DNA of 64,000 bases from Rhizopus sp. PT2906 (lineage: Eukaryota; Mucoromycota; Mucoromycetes; Mucorales; Rhizopodaceae): the NCBI GenBank assembly GCA_025529335.1, contig JAMYHX010000075.1, positions 53,386 to 117,385 on the forward strand, read 5' to 3'. The translations under genes and the position numbers were made by a program. Numbering within the stretch: position 1 is the first letter of the stretch; every line of letters begins with the position of its first letter. Positions 24,101 through 35,254 of this stretch are shown one piece after another. The notes under the pieces were generated by a model. That model did not search any database. It saw nothing but the letters and a program-made list of their open reading frames with translations, and was not told where the DNA came from.

Positions 24101-24702
24101 AGCAGTTGAGCTCATCGCTGCCTGGTTACTGGCTCCACTTGTATTGGCTGTACCAAAAGAAAACGCGGGTGCATCTATAAGATAGTTGATCTACTGATTC
24201 TCCTATTATTTAATATATAATTAACTTACTGCTTGTGGATACTGAAGATGTTCCAAAACCGCCAAAGATAGGTGGTTTAGCAGCCGTGACAGGTGCTGAT
24301 GGTTGACCAAACTGGAATCCACTAAAGGGATTTGTATGTGAACTGCTGTCACCTGTGCTTACATTATTGAATGTAAAAGGTGATGATGATGATGATGATG
24401 ATGATGTCAATCGATCATTTTCATTTGTGTTAGCTTTACCGAATGACGAGAAAGGAACCGCTTGATTTTGTTGTTGACCAAATGGTTGATTGCCAGTGGT
24501 GGCAGGAGTATTAGTATTAGTAGCACCACTACCAAAGACGGTATTCGTATCTATAGAAAGATGATTAATCACACTGTTTATTCATTATTTTATTTGATCT
24601 TTACTTGGAACATTAAAGTTCATGGTATTATTATTGGTGGTGTTGTTGTTCGACAAGTTGCTTCCAAAGCCTGCTCCAAACATGGGTTGCTGTTGCTGTT
24701 GC

Positions 24703-24744
<42 letters not shown>

Positions 24745-24969
24745 AAAGGTAATGGCGTTTGAAATGAAAATGCACCAGGTGCACCGCCTACACTACTTGT
24801 ACTTCCAACACTACCAACAGAAGTAGTTGAAGCTGTTCTTTGCAGTCTGCGTCTAGGGATTGCAATCTTGCGTTCTGGATGTGGATTATTAGGTAGATTA
24901 CTATATAGCAAAGCAAATATTCAACATAAACGCGCTTTTTGGTATTTAATGCATCAAACCTTACTTCAT
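21132..24969 (-). CDS. FG-repeat nucleoporin with C-terminal coiled coil (Nup49/NUP58 type)
   Basis: Channel nucleoporin of about 1,200 residues. Exon 1 codes only ATGAA (24965-24969). Exon 2 (from 24900) begins NLPNNPHPERK and holds a poly-Gln run coded by a CAA/CAG repeat (24687-24743). Then come dozens of FSFG, FGT and PAFSFG repeats in a Ser/Thr/Ala/Pro-rich sea (21798-24570), interrupted by an acidic segment (EMEEVTQEEQEEEQ) and Glu/Lys/Asn blocks. The last exon (21132-about 21743) is a ~200-residue coiled coil starting TRFWELPDNARNELAELQQF, including LDIQSGTLYDLIDKNAEQRR and AGRVAEIHEEVERIVKRRKL. The FWELP-start coiled coil is like Nup49/NUP58 rather than Nup62/Nsp1; this subfamily call is moderate. 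FxFG repeats would bind karyopherins. Confidence 0.85.
24687..24743 (-). repeat. CAA/CAG trinucleotide repeat encoding poly-Gln
   Basis: On the plus strand this is (ttg/ctg)n, encoding about 19-20 consecutive glutamines in exon 2 of the FG nucleoporin. The 3' part is a pure CAA run while the 5' part mixes CAG and CAA. Likely length-polymorphic between strains. Confidence 0.9.
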
Positions 24970-25819
24970 ATATTTCGTAAAATGTAATCACAAAGAACGA
25001 GGAGAAAAAAAAAAAAGAGACAATTTTATTGTGCAAAAGAAAGAAAAAAAAAAATTGAGTCCACACATTTAGTCACAAATTGAAGATTTTTTTGAATGGC
25101 CGCCAAAGAGGACAGAAAGAGGTCAAGAAGAACTTACAGGAAACAATCTGAGCCATATGTTGTTAATACATCAATGGCTTACCTGCTTAGCTCTTTCTTT
25201 TTTTATTAAGGGAAGCTTTTGTTTAGACGTGACGGTGTTTAATAATTGTAAGGCTATATGAAATAGCTTTACAAAATACGCGTCTTTTTTATTATTTCAT
25301 TTTATCAACTACTGCCCTCTAGTAGAGATTATGAGCTACACCAAGCATTCCATATTTCCTAATCATGATTCGATTGTATAAAATTGAAATGAAAAAATTA
25401 GATTTTGCAAAAGAGGGGAGAAAGGAGTAAAAGTGTTAGCTTGTTGCCTTTGTGTAGCCATTTCTTCATTGCCTCTATCAATTCAGATAAATAAATGATT
25501 CATTTAGACTACGTATTGTAAAAAAGAGAGTATCCTAAAGGAGAAATACACACGTCATCCACTTGATTCCATTTTTCGTCCATTTTATAATACAAAATAT
25601 ACAGACAAGCCAGAAACATATTTTTGGAAAAGGGGGGGTGTAAGAACTGCCTGTCCTCTCTCTCTATTCTTTAGGAGGGACCAACATCCGTTTGGAACCA
25701 GTGTTTGGAAATTACCTACACGTGATGTTTTCGTATTCCGAAATACTTTAAATAAGTTTTACTGCTTTCTCTCTTTTTTTTTTTCTTTTTTTATATAAAA
25801 AAGCAATTCGTAATTAAAT
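24970..25819. other. Intergenic: divergent promoter region of nucleoporin and profilin
   Basis: No coding exon supported. It separates the start of the FG nucleoporin (-) from that of profilin (+). A 21-nt AT-rich sequence at 25583-25603 recurs exactly at 43499-43519 upstream of histidyl-tRNA synthetase. A pyrimidine tract at 25765-25790 precedes the profilin start. Confidence 0.5.
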
Positions 25820-26359
25820 ATGTCTTGGCAAGCTTATGTTGATACAAACCTTGTTGGCACTGGTAACGTTGCCCAAGCCGCCATCTGTGGTTTAGAAGGT
25901 GGTGTTTGGGCTTCATCTCCTGGTTTCCAGGTAAGACGCGCGGTTTGAGAAAAAGAGAGAGAAAGGGAGAGATACTTATCTCATTTATAGTTGCACCCTT
26001 CCGAAATTCGAGAAATCTTAGAGGGTTTCAAGAACCCTGACTCTGTTCGTGCAAGTGGTCTTCATATTGGTAACGCCAAATACTTTGTTCTTCAAGCTGA
26101 CGATAAAATCATATACATTAAAAAGGTAAGGTATACAGTAACAAACACATGATACTAAACCATTTCTATTAGGGTAATGAAGGTGCTTGTATTGCCAAGA
26201 CTGGTAAGGCTTTCTTGATTGGCACTTATAATGACAAAATGCAACCTGGCAAATGTAATGTAGTTGTTGAGGGTTTGGCAGATTATTTAATCTCAGTAGG
26301 CTATGTAAGTACGCTTTTATATCTTTTTTCTTACTCTTACTGACTTGTTTATATAGTAA
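25820..26359 (+). CDS. PFY1: Profilin, actin-monomer-binding protein
   Basis: Small actin- and poly-proline-binding protein controlling actin filament assembly. Exons 25820-25930, 25991-26125, 26173-26304, and a last exon carrying only the stop codon (26357-26359), giving 126 residues, the normal size. Recognisable runs: MSWQAYVDTNLVGTGNVAQA (the conserved N-terminal WQxYVDxxL), HIGNAKYFVLQADDKIIYIK, and the C-terminal VVEGLADYLISVGY, the profilin ending. All introns have GTAAG donors. If the last intron were retained, the frame would read on from GGC TAT into GTA AGT, so its splicing is needed for the normal end. Confidence 0.96.
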
Positions 26360-26589
26360 ACACTATGACCCACATATTTTTTGATGCCCCTTCTTTTTTT
26401 TTTCATGTTCCAATTTACCCATCAATAAAAATACATATTTTGCGTTTTTATAAAAGTGGCGTAGGGTTAAACAGAGGGGGCTCGGGCTTGTTCATATTTT
26501 TGTTTACTCCACTCATTGTGCAATATACGGCTTTGGTTTGCATTGAGTCATAACAAATAAAACAGTTCAACTTGACAAAAAAAAATACC

Positions 26590-27000
26590 TTCAGAGGGAC
26601 AGGAGTATGCCCCCCTATATGTTCCGCGTAAAGAAGCATTTCCATAAATAACTTTCTTTTAGAAGTACTCGTTGAGTCTATTGAAAGCTCCATTATTTTT
26701 TGTATGGCCGAGAACAGCACCGCCACAGTAAGCATCTGCTTTCCTGTTAGAGTACATATAATCTTTTACATCACGGCGCTCATAAGGCTTTATGAGTCTG
26801 TGAATTCTATATGATTATATAGTAAGCAATTAACATTCAAGATATAGATTTTTATTGTCTATGTATGATATCTTTGATTTGGTAGTGAAAGAGTAGTCAT
26901 AAAGATCATAAAATTCTTGTATTCTAGCGGTTTCGCGGTTATTCAGCTCAAATCTACGCTGCTACACCGGATTCATCTCTTTTTATAAAGCAAATAATTA
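26590..27000 (-). pseudogene. TnpB/Fanzor-like nuclease fragment (copy B, partial)
   Basis: Minus-strand translation in changing frames gives RRFELNNRETARIQEFYDLY (about 26940), KPYERRDVKDYMYSNRK, AVLGHTKNNGAFNRLNEYF and then KVIYGNASLRGTYRG and HTPVPLK before a splice-donor-like GT. The last block aligns by eye with the block YGDASL found in the copies at about 10200 and 46400, here with Asn in place of Asp. The zinc finger that follows it in the other copies is missing here. Frameshifts and internal stops show it is dead. Confidence 0.5.
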
Positions 27001-27286
27001 TACAAGTGAAAACAAAGCGAACGATATATGGCACAAGCTACCTCTAACTTGCTCAAAAACTCTGAAGACCTTTAAAAGTTAATTGCTGTAGCCAGGATCA
27101 ATATTTTGACAAATCAATGACTACATTTCATAGAAAGCGTGTTCATTGGAATTAATTTATATTTCGACTTTAATTACACAAGAAAGGATTAAATCGCCCT
27201 ATAGAGAAACAGCCACGTAAAACATTTATTGTATGACCCTTTATCCATAACAGTCTATACAGTTATTAAATATACATCATCTACTG

Positions 27287-28190
27287 AAATGTCTACCAAC
27301 TTTAACAGTACCTCCATCTCTATTACTGCTGATCTTGTTTGCCCTACTGTTCCAGATTACGAGGAAAGTGTTCAGACCATCACTATTAAGTCTGATAAGT
27401 TCGAGAAATGGTTCAAAAAGGACGCGTTCTCGCATTCTAAGTGGGGTATTTAAACGGCAATATCCAGTTACAAGCAATCTTCAGTTTATCGGGAAGCCCA
27501 TTCTTGAAGCTTTGCCAGTTCACACCACTTTCTATTTGTGTGATCATGCTGGTGCCTACAAGAAGAAAGCTAAGAATAGCACAAGTACTATTGATACTAC
27601 TAACGTTTTATCTTCTGTAGATAATGATCAAGGTAGTAGCAGTAACGAACTAGAGGTTATGCGCCCTAAGAAGACTCGTATTACCATGAAGTCTTTTATC
27701 AATCTAATAGAATCGCATCATAACTAATTGAAGGCGTTCTATCTTGGTCGCTCTCGCTCTTTGCATGTAGATCGCCTAGTCTACTTGCTATCCCAAGTGG
27801 TGGCATTAGATTATTGGCAGGGCACAATCAAAGCTGCACATGATTTTGGTGGGTTTCGCTTGACAGCCAATGAAGAAAAGAAGAGAAGGGCAGTATACTG
27901 TATTGATTACGACTTTGCCTGTTCCATGGTAGAACAGCTCGAAGAAAATGTCTATCAGTGCAGATCCTTCACTGAAGACATTCTATTTTATGAAATGGAT
28001 ACAAAAGAAGGATTTTTGAAGAACTGAAGCTGCCCTGATCAAACAAAGATGTGTAAACATACTTTTTTGGTCAGCCGCGTAACCAAGCTGCCTTTTTCTC
28101 CTCGTGCTCCTGTCCCTGTTGCGCAGCAAGAAAGGTTTTCTGCTCCAAATGAAGACCATGGGCCTTCTTTGCCGTGAACTATTACTTTGG
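27287..28190 (+). pseudogene. Mutator-like transposase with the catalytic core deleted
   Basis: Two halves of one Mutator-like transposase lie side by side. The N-terminal half (27287-27727) includes FKRQYPVTSNLQFIGKPILE and FYLCDHAGAYKKK and stops at a His-His-Asn just where the FAR1-type finger should continue. The next residues (27728 on) already belong to the C-terminal half: LGRSRSLHVDRLVYLLSQVV ... ENVYQCRSFTEDILFYEMD. A one-base frame change near 28026 then gives a SWIM-like end (SCPDQTKMCKHTFLVSRVTK). The whole DDE region between them is absent. The earlier frame also has a shift near 27440. Confidence 0.6.
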
Positions 28191-28779
28191 CGTTATTTAT
28201 CAGACTTGTTTCACTGTATCAGATGAAGCTTTGTAAGGCCTGCTGCACCAATGATCTATTGATCTGCCTCATTACGTGGCTGTAATTAAAAGCTTGTATG
28301 CTCTCCTGAAATAAACTGTGGTATTTCCTTTTTTGAATCTTGCAGTATCCTATTGCAGCGTCTCTAGTATTACCCATTTGAATAAAAAATATAGCATAAT
28401 ATTCATCTTAGTAGAAAAGCTTATATCGTCTAGTCAGAATATATGGAGATGACATTGCTAATTTCATATTGTCGAGATAGTCTACTTTAAGAAAATGAGT
28501 CATTTCACTGTATCTAACGCAGGTGACGACATCACTGTGATAAATAAGCTATGGTGCGGCCAAGAATATCAGCAGCAACTTTAGTTTTCTTTTTTCTCTT
28601 GCCTTCAATAATCTCTGAAAGCTATCATCAGATTAGTGAGGATAACAGTCTGATGAGAGTTCCTTATAGATCAAACACTTTATAACCTAGAATGAAACAT
28701 ACTGAACAGAAAAGCTATTTTGATGGCGTTAACATAACAAGGGTCCTAATTCTACGGCAAAACTTGAAGCGTACTGCTA

Positions 28780-31240
28780 GCGAAAGCTCTGAGAATCCTC
28801 TCTTAAAAAGGACCACGTCTTGTACCAGAATCTCCTGAACTCTTATACGACAGCTTCTTGCGTTCTATTCATGATTACATAAAGGCCACCATTGATTCCA
28901 CTACTAAAAAAAGCAAAAATGTGGAGAGTGATCTGAACAAGTTGGAACAAAAGTTGCTCATCTACTGTTCTGAGAGATTATTTGGACAAAAATTTCATAA
29001 AGAAAAATGATGTCGTTTTTAAAGAATACGCTCAGGGAAACTTTCATTCTATAGCAAGAGATTTAAGGGAAGTAGTAACAGAAAGGGAACACGACGATAC
29101 AGAACCCGAGGTTGCAAGAGGAAGTCAACTTGCCAGTGAAAATGATGATGATGATGGTATAGAAGAAGAAAAGCTGATCACAGGCAACACCACAGACTTA
29201 ACAGATAGAAGATTACACTGCTTAAAATCTGTTCTGAAAAGCCTACTTCTCGATGACAAAAAAGATGCATTCAGTATCGACGACCTGAAAAAGGAATGTT
29301 CTGACGTTGAAGAAAAAGAAGCATATCCTTGCCTGCTGATTTTGAATGCTTTGAAGCCGTATATTCCAAAGAAGAAAGAACGGTTCATTATAGCTCATCA
29401 ATTACCATTTTGCATCCTAGCGAATGATACTCTTATGTATGCTGGTTACAAGAAGTTTTACAGAAAGCTTTGTCCGCAACCATCTGCTTCTACACTGCAT
29501 GCCTTAAGAATAGACGGGCCATCATTATATCAAATATTGACCAGACTTCCTTGTGCATTGGCAATATTTAACTATAATAACTATCTCCTATAATCGGTTG
29601 AAGAAACTCGCCAAAACAAGGATGTTGTTTTTAGTTCATTGTTTGATGTGAATGCTATAACAATGACGTGCAAGTCCAATGGCATCAAATTTGCTCAAAA
29701 TATATCACTATTGTCTGGAACCAAGACTGCTCGCTTGCTTGGAATAAAGGATACTGTAAGTAATTCAATCAAGAGATGCCCAGCCTCGTATGACTTGAGA
29801 AATCATCCATCTGTGAAGGAAGAGTCTAAAAAGTCGAAAGAACTCTCCAGCAAGAAATGCAAGACTTGCAAGCTGAAATTACTGGAATAGAGAAGCAGCT
29901 GGAAGATGCTTTGAAGAATGAAAATAGCAGAGACTTTTCCAAGGAGATAGATAGCTTAAAGCTGAAATGGAGAAATAGCAGCCTTGAAGAAAGGAGTTGC
30001 TTATACAATGGTATAGAACAACTGAAAGATGAACGAAATCAGTCGTTTTCTTTGGTGCAAACAACACGGGATGACCTGAAGTTGAAAAGACAAATGTTGC
30101 ATTTCAAAAGGATAGCAATGAAACAACAATCTATAATCGCCCATAAAGCAGCCATTACTTCCGAGAACATCAACGATCAATTGTATGTTATCCAGAAGCA
30201 TGGCCATGGGATTGCCAAAGTGGAAGATTGTTAGATAAGCCTGCAGGCTCAGAATATAGTGAGCAAGTATAGCAGTGAAGAATCCGATGCAAAATTAATT
30301 CTGCAGCTACCATCCTCTATGGTAATAAAGTCAGGCAATATAGATATTGGCTCAGGATATTATAATGTGTGAAGAAAGCTGGAAAAAGCAAAGTCAACAG
30401 AAGGCAAAGCAGTGCAAAAGATAGAAGATAAACTTGCAAAATTAGATATGAAATCTGCCACAAGCGTCAAGCAAGCAATGAAGATATATTAACAACACGT
30501 CGATAACCGTATAGCATTCAGGAATTTCTACCATTCCAAAAAGAGAGTCAGATTGAAAAGGACATGTGAAATTGAAAACGACCGCTTTCGACGACGATTG
30601 TGTGCAAAAGAAAGAACATTGTTGATAGGCAAGAAAGGTAAAGAGCACAGTAATATATGATTGACGAATACTAAATAATAGACAAACTATTTAGTAAAAA
30701 GTAAAAGCAGGCCATGCCGTATCATGTTCATAGGGGATAGAGGCATGGAAGTAGGCTCAACAATAAAGGGATTCAGACGATATGGGGGAAATGGAAACAA
30801 GAATTGCATGGTATGAATGTCAATGTGTGCATCACAAATGAGAGCATGACGTCTCAAGCGTGCATTTACTGTTTCTCCAAATTAGATAACCCCATTCATC
30901 GAAAGACTATAAAGGATAAAAAAATCAAGACAAAAGTCAAAGAGTCTTTCTTGTGCCAAAATCTTGACTGTGTGTTGGTGTCAAACAAAAAAGCTGTCAA
31001 GCCGAGAGACGATCTTTCTGTATTCGCCATTGGCCTTTCTGGCCTATACTCGCTGCTCTTCCAAGAAACATTTCCTGAGTTATCTGCTAAAATCAGTCAC
31101 TGCAACACTGACTTTATAAACAAGACTGCATCCTTCCTAAATGAAAGAGAGTGCTGGGATATTGGCCTTGATGCCATTAATCGGGATAAGTCAAAGACAT
31201 ATGAAAAGAATGGCTACTAAAATTCTTCAATAGATTCAGT
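28780..31240 (+). pseudogene. Second, divergent TnpB/Fanzor-like (RuvC) nuclease gene, decayed
   Basis: A run of long plus-strand frames reads as one large protein broken by stops and frame changes: 28830-29593 (acidic stretch, then AFSIDDLKKECSDVEEKEAY and LRIDGPSLYQILTRLPCALA), 29600-29890 (FAQNISLLSGTKTARLLGIK), 29857-30234 (long charged coiled coil), 30295-30372 (a Gly/Asp-rich strand, IKSGNIDIGSGYYN), 30500-30655 (RNFYHSKKRVRLKR ... RLCAKERTLL), 30718-30790 (MFIGDRGMEVGSTIKGFRRY) and 30790-31220 (VCITNESMTSQACIYCFSKL, then CQNLDC, then PRDDLSVFAIGLSGLYSLLF). The order GxxDxG strand, GDRG, T-S-x-x-C-x-x-C, CxxxxC and R-D-x-L fits RuvC I, II, zinc finger and RuvC III of TnpB-type nucleases. 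It is clearly a different family from copy A. Confidence 0.5.
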
Positions 31241-31981
31241 TGTGACTTCTTGATTGCGGTAGCCATTTAACGTTCCCGAATTACATAAATACCTTATAAA
31301 CAGTTAATATGACATTTCCCCAAGAAAAGAATGCTTATGGGACGCGTTTGTTACGATCTGTATTTATTAGAGAGATTCAGTTATTAAAGAGTTTCTCGAC
31401 GAAAAAACGATGATCTTGACAGTTACACGAACCAAGTCAAGATTTCTTTAGCAAATAGTAAAGATAAATGCCAACGTCTTATTGCTCTAACACATCATGG
31501 ATAAGAAGATATTACTAAACATATTGGAGATACATTGAAGCCTACAGTAGAGGAGACAAAAGATGGAGAAGGGTTCATTGCCAAACTTTCAACATCTTGG
31601 ACATCTCTGGCACTTTTGTAAATTGTTTTGATACTGTTGTCGTCATCATCTCTAACAGTAATAAAAAAAAATCGAATCAAATATTCCAAAGTTGTATGGT
31701 TTCATGCTGACAAGACAAATCAATTTACTCATTATTTTTAACTTCAGTAACAAATAAGCACACAAGTGTGAACCCTAAAAGCAGTTGGAATGACTCACAC
31801 CAATCAGAGAAGTGGATTCAAAATATGCATTGATGAGAGATAAGAAATGTGTCTATTTGATTGGACAATTTAGTTTATATAACAGATGAGTTAAAGAATA
31901 CCCAAAATCTATTTAAACAATCCGAATTGATCAACGTTTTCTATTTTTCTTTCCCTTTTTTTTTATAAAAAAAAAATACAA
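31241..31981. other. Intergenic, transposon edge and ILV5 promoter
   Basis: Decayed sequence without a supported exon up to about 31700. The 3' part contains the promoter and leader of the downstream reductoisomerase, with a pyrimidine run and poly-A just before its ATG. Confidence 0.4.
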
Positions 31982-33277
31982 ATGGCTTCTCGTGCTTTTA
32001 CTACTGCTCTTCGTTCCGTCGCTCGTGCTTCTTCTCGTTCTTTCGTTAGACCCATGACTATGATGACAGCCCGTTTAGCTGTCAAACCTATCGTAAGTTT
32101 ATATATTAAAAGAGAAAGAGAGAAAGGGATGGAAACTAACGTCTATTAAAGATGACTACTCAAGTTCGTGGTATGAAGACATTGGACTTTGGTGGAACAA
32201 AAGAAACTGTCTATGAACGAGCCGATGTTCCCAAGGAAAAGTTACTCGAAACATTCAAGAACGACACGATTGCCGTTCTCGGTTATGGTCCCCAAGGTCG
32301 TGGTCAAGCCTTAAACTTGCGTGACAATGGTGTCAATGTGATCATTGGTCAACGTGAAGGCAAGACTTACCAACAAGCTATTGATGAGGGTTGGGTTCCC
32401 GGTAAGAACTTGTTCCCTGTTCTTGATGCTGTCGAAAAGGGTACTGTTGTCATGAACCTCTTGTCTGATGCTTACCAAACTGAAATCTGGCCTCAAATGA
32501 AGCCCTTGTTGACTCCTGGTAAGACTCTTTACTTCTCTCATGGTTTCTCTATCGTCTACAAGGATCAAACAAAGATTGTTCCTCCTAAAGGTAAAATTAA
32601 AAAATAGAGAAAAAAAAAAACAGAGACTAAAGTTGGTTCTAGATATCGACGTTATCCTTGTTGCTCCCAAGGGTTCTGGATTCACTGTCCGTCGTTTGTT
32701 CCAAGAAGGTCGTGGTATCAACTCATCCTTCGCTGTCTACCAAGATGCCAGTGGTAAGGCCAAAGAAAGAACTATTGCCTTGGGTATCGGTATTGGTTCC
32801 GGTTATATGTACGAAACCACATTCGAAAAGGAAGTCTACTCTGACTTGTTTGGTGAACGTGGTGTCTTGATGGGTGCCATTCAAGGTTTATTCCAAGCTC
32901 AATATGAAGTCTTGAGAGCTAATGGCCACTCTCCTTCCGAAGCATTCAACGAAACTGTCGAAGAAGCCACTCAATCTCTCTACCCTTTGATCGGTGAACG
33001 TGGTATGGACTGGATGTACTCCAACTGCTCTACAACCGCCATGCGTGGTGCCCTCGACTGGTGGAGACCCTTCCACGATGCCTCCAAGCCTGTGTTTGAA
33101 CGACTCTATGAATCCGTCCGTAATGGCTCAGAAACTGCTCGTTCCCTCGAAAAGAACTCTCAACCCGATTATCGTGAAAAGTTAGAAGAAGAACTCCGTG
33201 AGATCCGTGAATCTGAAATTTGGAGAACTGGCAAGACCGTTCGTCAGCTTCGTCCTGAAAATGTCGGCAAGGATTAA
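31982..33277 (+). CDS. ILV5: Ketol-acid reductoisomerase, mitochondrial (branched-chain amino acid synthesis)
   Basis: Converts acetolactate or acetohydroxybutyrate to the dihydroxy acids of valine/isoleucine synthesis with NADPH and Mg2+. Exons 31982-32092, 32152-32590 and 32643-33277 encode about 394 residues. Exon 1 is a mitochondrial presequence rich in Arg, Ser and Ala (SRAFTTALRSVARASSRSFV). The Rossmann motif is AVLGYGPQGRGQALNLRDNG, with Pro where Ser is more common. The catalytic domain contains VAPKGSGFTVRRLFQEGRGI, DLFGERGVLMGAIQGLFQAQ, GERGMDWMYSNCSTTAMRGA and DWW. It is the short (class I) form typical of fungal mitochondria. High use of GGT, GTC and CTC-type codons suggests strong expression. 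Confidence 0.96.
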
Positions 33278-33419
33278 ATTTGTAAAGTTGTATTTTGAAA
33301 TATAGATTATTTCTTTGGATTCCCCCCCTCTTCAATTTGTAAAATAAAAAAAAGCGAATTTTTCTCAGTTATAAAATCACAAAGTTGTCTTTTTCTTTCT
33401 TTTTTTTTTTTTTATATAA

Positions 33420-35154
33420 ATGAACATTAAAGACGAGAGAGGGTCATCATTTGAGAGGATCATTAAACGTACCCGACGTTCCATTTGGTTTAAATTTAGA
33501 CGTACATCAAGACTGCACCTCGTTATTCTATTCACACTATTGACCTTACTCTATTTCCTTCTTAATCGTTCTACTTCTTTAAAGAAAAAGTCTAAAACAA
33601 CAACACTCAGCAATCAACCAACCTATGAGCAACACAACACAACTTGTTTCGCCACCTTGTGCAATCCTTCCAACAAGTGCTCCACTTGGTTACCTAATCG
33701 ACCCTACGACTGGTCCGAACTTTCTCAAGCAGGCATCTTTCGCGATCTGGCAACGATCCAAGTTGAGTTTGGCTGTGAGTTAAAGATCAAATTGGAAAGT
33801 GAGAGAAGTGAGTGGATGACACTGCCTACTGGGAAAAAGGTCAATTGTGAAGGATATGATACGAAATGCGGAAATCTTGTTGCGATCGATTTGAAAGGTT
33901 AGAGTAAAGTTAAAGGTAATCCTTGTGTTTATTGACAGCCCTTCCTAAACACACACACACATATATATACAGCCAATATCCTGATTCTTGCCACACAACT
34001 CAACCAAAAGATGCAAGGTAAAATATATATATATATACATAAAGAGAGAAAGAAAAAGACTGACAAATAGTAGATCCGTCTACTGAAGGACAGGAAATTG
34101 TCATGGTGCATCATGGACAAGAAAGTTCCAATAGAAATGTCGATGTAAGCCTTATTAGTCAATTCTCAGTCAATCGATTAGAGCCATTTGTTGAAGTGAT
34201 CGAGTCCTGGCAAGGTCCTATCTCTGTAGCAATGTAAGTTTTGATGCACATATAATGAAAAAAAAAAGATATATTGATATCTCTTTTAGACATCTTACCC
34301 AACCGACGGATATCGATACACTTGTTCAATTTTTAAAGATATCCAAAAACCTAGACCTATATTCTCGACTGACCATCACGTTGATTAAACCAAACTACCT
34401 TGATCCTAAACACCTGGCGTACCCGATCAACCATTTACGCAACATAGCAATCACACAATCTACCACAGAATACATCTTTGTCACAGACGCTGATTTTGTA
34501 CCCTCGAATAACCTATATACCTTTATACGATCAAGACTGATACCCTACGTGATCTATCAATCCGGCAAGATTCCTCCAACGGCCTGGGTCGTGCCTTGCT
34601 TTGCCATCCGAGAGGCCTATGCTCAGCTGCCGATCCCAAACACATACAACGAACTGCGTCGGTTGGTAGGCCAAAACGTGGCTTACATTACAGATCCAGG
34701 TGCAGGTCATGGCCCAACATTGGCGGTTGAAATTGCCATGGTACGACCCTTGCTGATGGGCAACCCACTTGCATACGAAGTCTGCTACGAATCGCAATGG
34801 GAACCCTACTATGTCCTGCATCGATCAGCTCCTCTTTATGACGTGCGGTTCAGAAACCAAGGCGGCGACAAACAGTCGCATGCATTGCATCTCAATGCAG
34901 AAAAGTACAGATTTATGGTCCTCAGAGAGGTCTTTATGGTTCATAGAGATCATTCAAAGATGGTTTGGCCTTCGGGCGGCTTTGAAAAGAGTCAAAAGGA
35001 AGTCAAGACGTGGAATTACTTTAATGAATTCATGAATGAAATTCAATCAATATATGGGCGAAACCCACGATGGCCTCGTGGGTGTAGTGCGATGGCTATT
35101 GGATGGCAGGACCAAAGACGGGATGTTGTTGGTTTGGCAGCAGGCGCAGTTTAA
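33420..35154 (+). CDS. Type II membrane glycosyltransferase, GT49/LARGE-like
   Basis: Golgi-type sugar transferase of 515 residues. Exons 33420-33897, 33973-34017, 34074-34233 and 34290-35154 keep phase. A basic N-terminus is followed by one membrane helix (LHLVILFTLLTLLYFLL), then a lumenal catalytic domain with a DxD motif (EYIFVTDADFVPSNNLY) and downstream signatures AWVVPCFAIRE, PLAYEVCYESQWEPYYVLHR, PLYDVRFRNQGGDKQSHALH and VLREVFMVHRDHSK. These match the GT49 domain of LARGE/B4GAT1-like enzymes. Donor and acceptor sugars cannot be read from sequence. The first donor is an atypical GTTAGA. The gene follows ILV5 by 142 bp on the same strand and converges on the phosphatase gene. Confidence 0.85.
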
Positions 35155-35254
35155 TATTTAGTGTCTTATAAAACCATTTTGTTTATTGAATAGAAAGAAA
35201 TAGAAAATATTGAAACTTTTTTTTTTTTGTTTTGAAGAAACCAGTTTCATTTCT

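Noticed and set aside
27728..28027. Stand-alone small gene encoding about 99 residues
   Set aside because: The protein is the C-terminal part of a Mutator-like transposase and continues by frameshift into a SWIM motif, so it is part of a relic rather than a gene of its own.
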